DNA of 33,237 nt, taken from the NCBI GenBank assembly GCA_031270945.1, contig JAISWZ010000126.1, forward strand, positions 1 through 33,237, written 5' to 3'. The notes beneath the pieces were generated by a model. The model ran no database searches. It was not told the DNA's origin and worked only from the letters and a program-made list of their open reading frames with translations. The first letter of the stretch is position 1, and every line of letters starts with the position of its first letter. A program made the position numbers and the translations under genes. Source of the stretch: Clostridiales bacterium. Its GTDB lineage: Bacteria; Bacillota; Clostridia; Lachnospirales; WQUN01. This document shows, piece by piece, positions 30,702-33,237 of the stretch.

Positions 30702-32081
30702 CTATTTGTAAACTTCAGCGTCAAACCAAACATTTCCTTGCTTCAGCCCGTCGTACAGCTCCCTGTAAGGCAGATCCCTAACCCCGCCAAGCTCCGCCTT
30801 GGCGCACAAGCCAGCGGCTGTTCCTGCCGCCTGGCCCATTGCCATGCATGAAACCGTGTTCCTGGTTGACATGTGCGCGTCATGGTCCGAGGTTATCATC
30901 ATTCCGATTGCCAGCAGGTTTGCCTTGTTTTTGACTATAATAGACCTGTAAGGCAAACCGTATGTGCCGCCGTTTTTGATCTGCATCCGTGGCGCGTTGT
31001 CGTGGAATCCGTATGAAAGCACGTCATCTTCGAAATGAGTGCCGTTTACCACTTCCTCGTTGGTTATGTCGTACTCGCATTCCACGCACCTAGCTCGCCT
31101 TATGGTGATCGTGGGCGCGGTTCTGGCTATAAACGCGTTTTCAGCGCCGGGTATGGTTTTTCGCAAAAGCTCGATTGCGACTCTCTGCCTGCGGCGGAGC
31201 TCATGCTCCGCGTTTGCCAGAGCGTCTCTGTCCGTAGGGGAGCTTGCCATCTTATGATTGATTTTTATAAACATCAAATAGTTGTCATGCAATGTGGTCG
31301 TAGTAGACGACATCCCTATCAGGTTTGCCGCTTCAGCCAGCTCAGGGGATATCTTCGCATAGTTCCCATCAACCCTGATCAGCTGGTCGTCCCGTCCGTC
31401 CCTGGGTCCTCTCGCATACTCGTTCAGAGCGCCGTTGTCTCGCAGGAACGCGAAGTACTTGTCTATGTCTATTCCTCCGACACCCATGCTGTTTACAACA
31501 GAGTAATCGTTTGGCTCGGTGTAGCTTGCGCCAGCGCGAGCGCAGAGATCTCCATAGCCTGTGGCGTCTATGAACACCTTTCCCATCACCGCTTCACAGC
31601 CCTGATGGCTTTCCGTGATCACTCCGTTAACCAGGTCTCCAGAGCGGAGCGCGTCAGCCACGAACGTGTTAAGCATGACATGGACTCCAGCTTCGCGAAG
31701 CATTTCCAGCGCGACAAACTTGTATGCCTCTACATCAACGCAAAGCGCGTCATCATCGTACTCATAGCGAAGGATCGTCTCGTTGTGCCCAGAACAGCCT
31801 TTGACCGCATGCAGTCGCTGGATGAACTCTTCGGGTATGCCTCGCACAACCATCCGCTTGTCTACGCCAAAGGCTCGCCCCAAGTTGAAGAAGCTGTGCA
31901 GTCCGCACCCGCCTTCAGCCGCGATGCCTCCGACATATCCCTTTTGCTCTATGAGCGCCACTTTGGCGCCGCAACGCGCGGCGGCTATGGCGGCGAAAAC
32001 GCCCCCTGTCCCGCCTCCGGCCACGACTGTGTCGTAATGCCTGGCGCTGACTCTTTGCTCAGGACGAATGACAAAATCCAT
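30702..32081 (-). CDS. FAD-dependent oxidoreductase (PF12831-type)
   Basis: Flavoprotein of unknown substrate; family members are often annotated as FAD-dependent dehydrogenases in sugar-using bacteria. I chose ATG 32081, with GGAGA 6-7 nt upstream; upstream in-frame starts lack a site. The 460-aa product shows the Rossmann FAD motif VVAGGGTGGVFAAIAAARCG at about residue 20, IEQKGYVGGIAAEGG, a substrate domain, KVFIDATGYGDLCARAG, and the closing block SRNT-type MSTRNTVSCMAMGQAAGTAA. It lies between jag and mnmE, where thdF/jag neighbours normally adjoin. A MITE upstream and its own terminator isolate it, so it was probably inserted into the conserved cluster. A 13-bp direct repeat (ATTCTTGTATCCA twice, 32094-32119) precedes the start. 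Confidence 0.85.
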   Translation of the reverse strand: MDFVIRPEQRVSARHYDTVVAGGGTGGVFAAIAAARCGAKVALIEQKGYVGGIAAEGGCGLHSFFNLGRAFGVDKRMVVRGIPEEFIQRLHAVKGCSGHNETILRYEYDDDALCVDVEAYKFVALEMLREAGVHVMLNTFVADALRSGDLVNGVITESHQGCEAVMGKVFIDATGYGDLCARAGASYTEPNDYSVVNSMGVGGIDIDKYFAFLRDNGALNEYARGPRDGRDDQLIRVDGNYAKISPELAEAANLIGMSSTTTTLHDNYLMFIKINHKMASSPTDRDALANAEHELRRRQRVAIELLRKTIPGAENAFIARTAPTITIRRARCVECEYDITNEEVVNGTHFEDDVLSYGFHDNAPRMQIKNGGTYGLPYRSIIVKNKANLLAIGMMITSDHDAHMSTRNTVSCMAMGQAAGTAAGLCAKAELGGVRDLPYRELYDGLKQGNVWFDAEVYK

Positions 32082-32178
32082 ATACATTCTCCTATTCTTG
32101 TATCCAATTCTTGTATCCAAAAGGCGCAGTTTTAAGTCTGCGTTGACAGTGGCTTGATTGCGAGACTTTAAAATTTAT

Positions 32179-32284
32179 TAAGTGCATATCCCAAAATTCC
32201 GTATTGGTGCTGGAAAAGTCCTGGCGAATGCTTCAACGCCGGACTTTTCCGGCACCTCTAATATAATTTTGGGATATGCTCTAA
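32179..32284 (+). mobile_element. Full-length MITE-like element with TAA duplication
   Basis: A 100-bp element (32182-32281) with GTGCATATCCCAAAATT and GGGATATGCTC ends and the GGCGAATGCTTCAACGCC core. TAA flanks at 32179-32181 and 32282-32284. It is upstream of the FAD oxidoreductase gene. Confidence 0.9.
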
Positions 32285-32400
32285 AAGCTCGCCAATATAA
32301 TCATATCTCTTTTTCAAGGTTTCCGCAATAGAGCTTTAGGTCAGTTTTTCTTAAAGTACGGCATTATGAGCATTATCCTGATCCTGATTTTAAAGCGAAC

Positions 32401-32441
32401 AAAGGCAAAGCCAACCCGCTGCGCGGGTTGGCTTTGCCTTT
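32401..32441. terminator. Second, very strong hairpin downstream of jag
   Basis: Perfect 19-bp stem (AAAGGCAAAGCCAACCCGC and complement) with a TGC loop, flanked by A and T tracts. It could stop transcription in both directions. Confidence 0.85.
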
Positions 32442-32549
32442 TCTATCTTTTCTTTTTGGGTTTTTTGGGTTTTTGGGGTTTAAAAATATAAATGCCATTT
32501 CATTGGATTTGGCCTGTATCGGGATCACGGCCTTCTTGTGTAGCTCAAA

Positions 32550-32575
32550 AAACCCCAGGCTTTCGCCTGGGGTTT
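32550..32575 (-). terminator. Terminator directly after jag
   Basis: AAACCCCAGGC / GCCTGGGGTTT with a 4-nt loop; on the minus strand it is followed by a T6 tract. It lies 24 nt past the jag stop. Confidence 0.85.
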
Positions 32576-32598
32576 CAAAGCTCACATTGAGCGTTTTT

Positions 32599-33216
32599 TC
32601 ACTTCTGCGCTATAACCACATACCTGTATGGCTCGACGCCTTCCGAGTATGTTGTAACGTAGCGGTTGTTCTGCAAAGCGGAGTGGATTATCCTCCGCTC
32701 GTATGGATTCATTGGCTCCAAGACAACGTTCTTGCGGGTGGCCTTCACTTTTTTCGCAAGGTTTATCGCCAGGGATTCAAGCGTTTCCTTGCGTCTTGCC
32801 CTATAGTTCTCAGTGTCCAAAGTGACGCTGATGTACGGGGCGTTCCCCTTGTTCACAACAAGGTTGACAAGGTACTGGAGAGAGTCAAGCGTCTGGCCCC
32901 TCTTGCCGATCAGTATCCCCATGTCATCCCCCGCTATGTTAACAAAGAGCTGCTTTTCTTTGAGGGACGTTGTGACAGTCAGTGGAAGCCCCATGGCGGC
33001 GGCTACCTCGCGAAGAAAGTTTTTGGCTGTCTTTTCTGGATCGAATCTCAGCTTGACCAGAACCTTGGCGGGCTTTGCGCCAAAACCAAGTATGCCCTTA
33101 GATCCTTGCTCGAGTACAGTGATCTCCGCATCTTCGCGGGATGCCTTCAACGCCTTCAAAGCCTCATGAACAGCTTCGTCGACAGTCTTTCCTGTCTTTT
33201 CGATACTATTCAGCAT
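32599..33216 (-). CDS. jag: RNA-binding protein Jag (KhpB, SpoIIIJ-associated)
   Basis: Cytoplasmic RNA-binding protein linked to cell elongation and division control in Gram-positive bacteria. It partners KhpA and is usually encoded next to the membrane insertase yidC. Start ATG 33216, with GGAG 9 nt upstream. The 205-aa protein has the Jag-N domain (1-52, with VLEQGSKGILGFGAKPAKV), a type II KH domain (about 75-125) with the GKRG loop at 104-107, and an R3H domain (about 140-203) with NPYERRIIHSAL carrying the Arg and His of the motif. The linker after Jag-N is short, as in many Clostridia. Transcription comes from beyond the right edge, probably with yidC, yidD, rnpA and rpmH. Confidence 0.97.
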   Translation of the reverse strand: MLNSIEKTGKTVDEAVHEALKALKASREDAEITVLEQGSKGILGFGAKPAKVLVKLRFDPEKTAKNFLREVAAAMGLPLTVTTSLKEKQLFVNIAGDDMGILIGKRGQTLDSLQYLVNLVVNKGNAPYISVTLDTENYRARRKETLESLAINLAKKVKATRKNVVLEPMNPYERRIIHSALQNNRYVTTYSEGVEPYRYVVIAQK

Positions 33217-33237
33217 TTATCTTGGCTCCTTCTTTAT

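Larger units (their letters stand above)
32285..32598. other. Gap between jag and the inserted oxidoreductase gene
   Basis: It holds two strong terminators (listed) and a T/G-rich run (32455-32485). No gene is supported. Confidence 0.6.

Noticed and set aside
31035-32135. 366-codon plus-strand frame opposite the FAD oxidoreductase
   Set aside because: Antisense shadow; the minus-strand frame has clear family motifs and a ribosome site.

Overview
The window looks like a Bacillota (Clostridia-type) chromosome segment close to the replication origin. jag/khpB, mnmE, mnmG and rsmG, which normally lie beside rpmH-rnpA-yidC-dnaA, all run leftward at the right edge, so oriC is expected a little beyond the right end. 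S-layer-homology domains, a YesM/YesN-type regulatory pair, a DnaD-like protein, frequent TTG/GTG starts behind strong AGGAGG sites, and consensus TTGACA-17-TATAAT promoters fit that assignment. The species cannot be named from the sequence.

Layout. (1) 395-7410: a tightly overlapping operon of sensor kinase, response regulator, solute-binding lipoprotein and GH38 alpha-mannosidase, closed by a strong terminator. No ABC permeases are next to it. (2) 7464-10152: a 15-codon ORF with a perfect ribosome site, a solitary DNA methyltransferase with its own promoter, and a small membrane protein bracketed by 39-bp repeats. (3) 10153-15587: an SLH surface protein, a decayed region, an exported protein with 10-residue repeats flanked by a 308-bp direct duplication, then a divergent HxlR regulator / FMN-binding oxidoreductase pair. 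(4) 15588-19927: a Uma2-type nuclease-fold protein, an orphan RelB/DinJ-type antitoxin and a GH36 alpha-galactosidase. (5) 20111-23915: a 26-aa leader ORF behind a perfect consensus promoter, a MerR regulator with a GyrI-like sensor domain, a rifamycin ADP-ribosyltransferase fused to a helical-repeat N-terminus, and a DnaD-like protein. (6) 25064-33216: rsmG, an unknown protein, mnmG, mnmE, an FAD-dependent oxidoreductase and jag.

The most striking structure is a family of roughly 100-bp palindromic elements spread through the intergenic regions. They have GNGCATATCCCAAAATT ends, a conserved core loop and 3-bp A/T-only target duplications (TTA, TAA or TAT). At least nine copies can be seen (six with perfect target duplications), plus decayed half-copies. 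They behave like a MITE family whose transposase is not in the window. They sit at stop codons, between stops and terminators, and in 5' leaders. Short tandem arrays also occur: 53 bp before rsmG, 49 bp before the arr-like gene, 23 bp before the mnmE promoter, and 30 bp inside a coding region.

Functionally, the sensor kinase, regulator and binding protein probably control uptake and use of a mannose-containing glycan cut by the GH38 enzyme. The GH36 enzyme adds alpha-galactoside use. The right-hand block is tRNA/rRNA modification and cell-envelope RNA-binding housekeeping.
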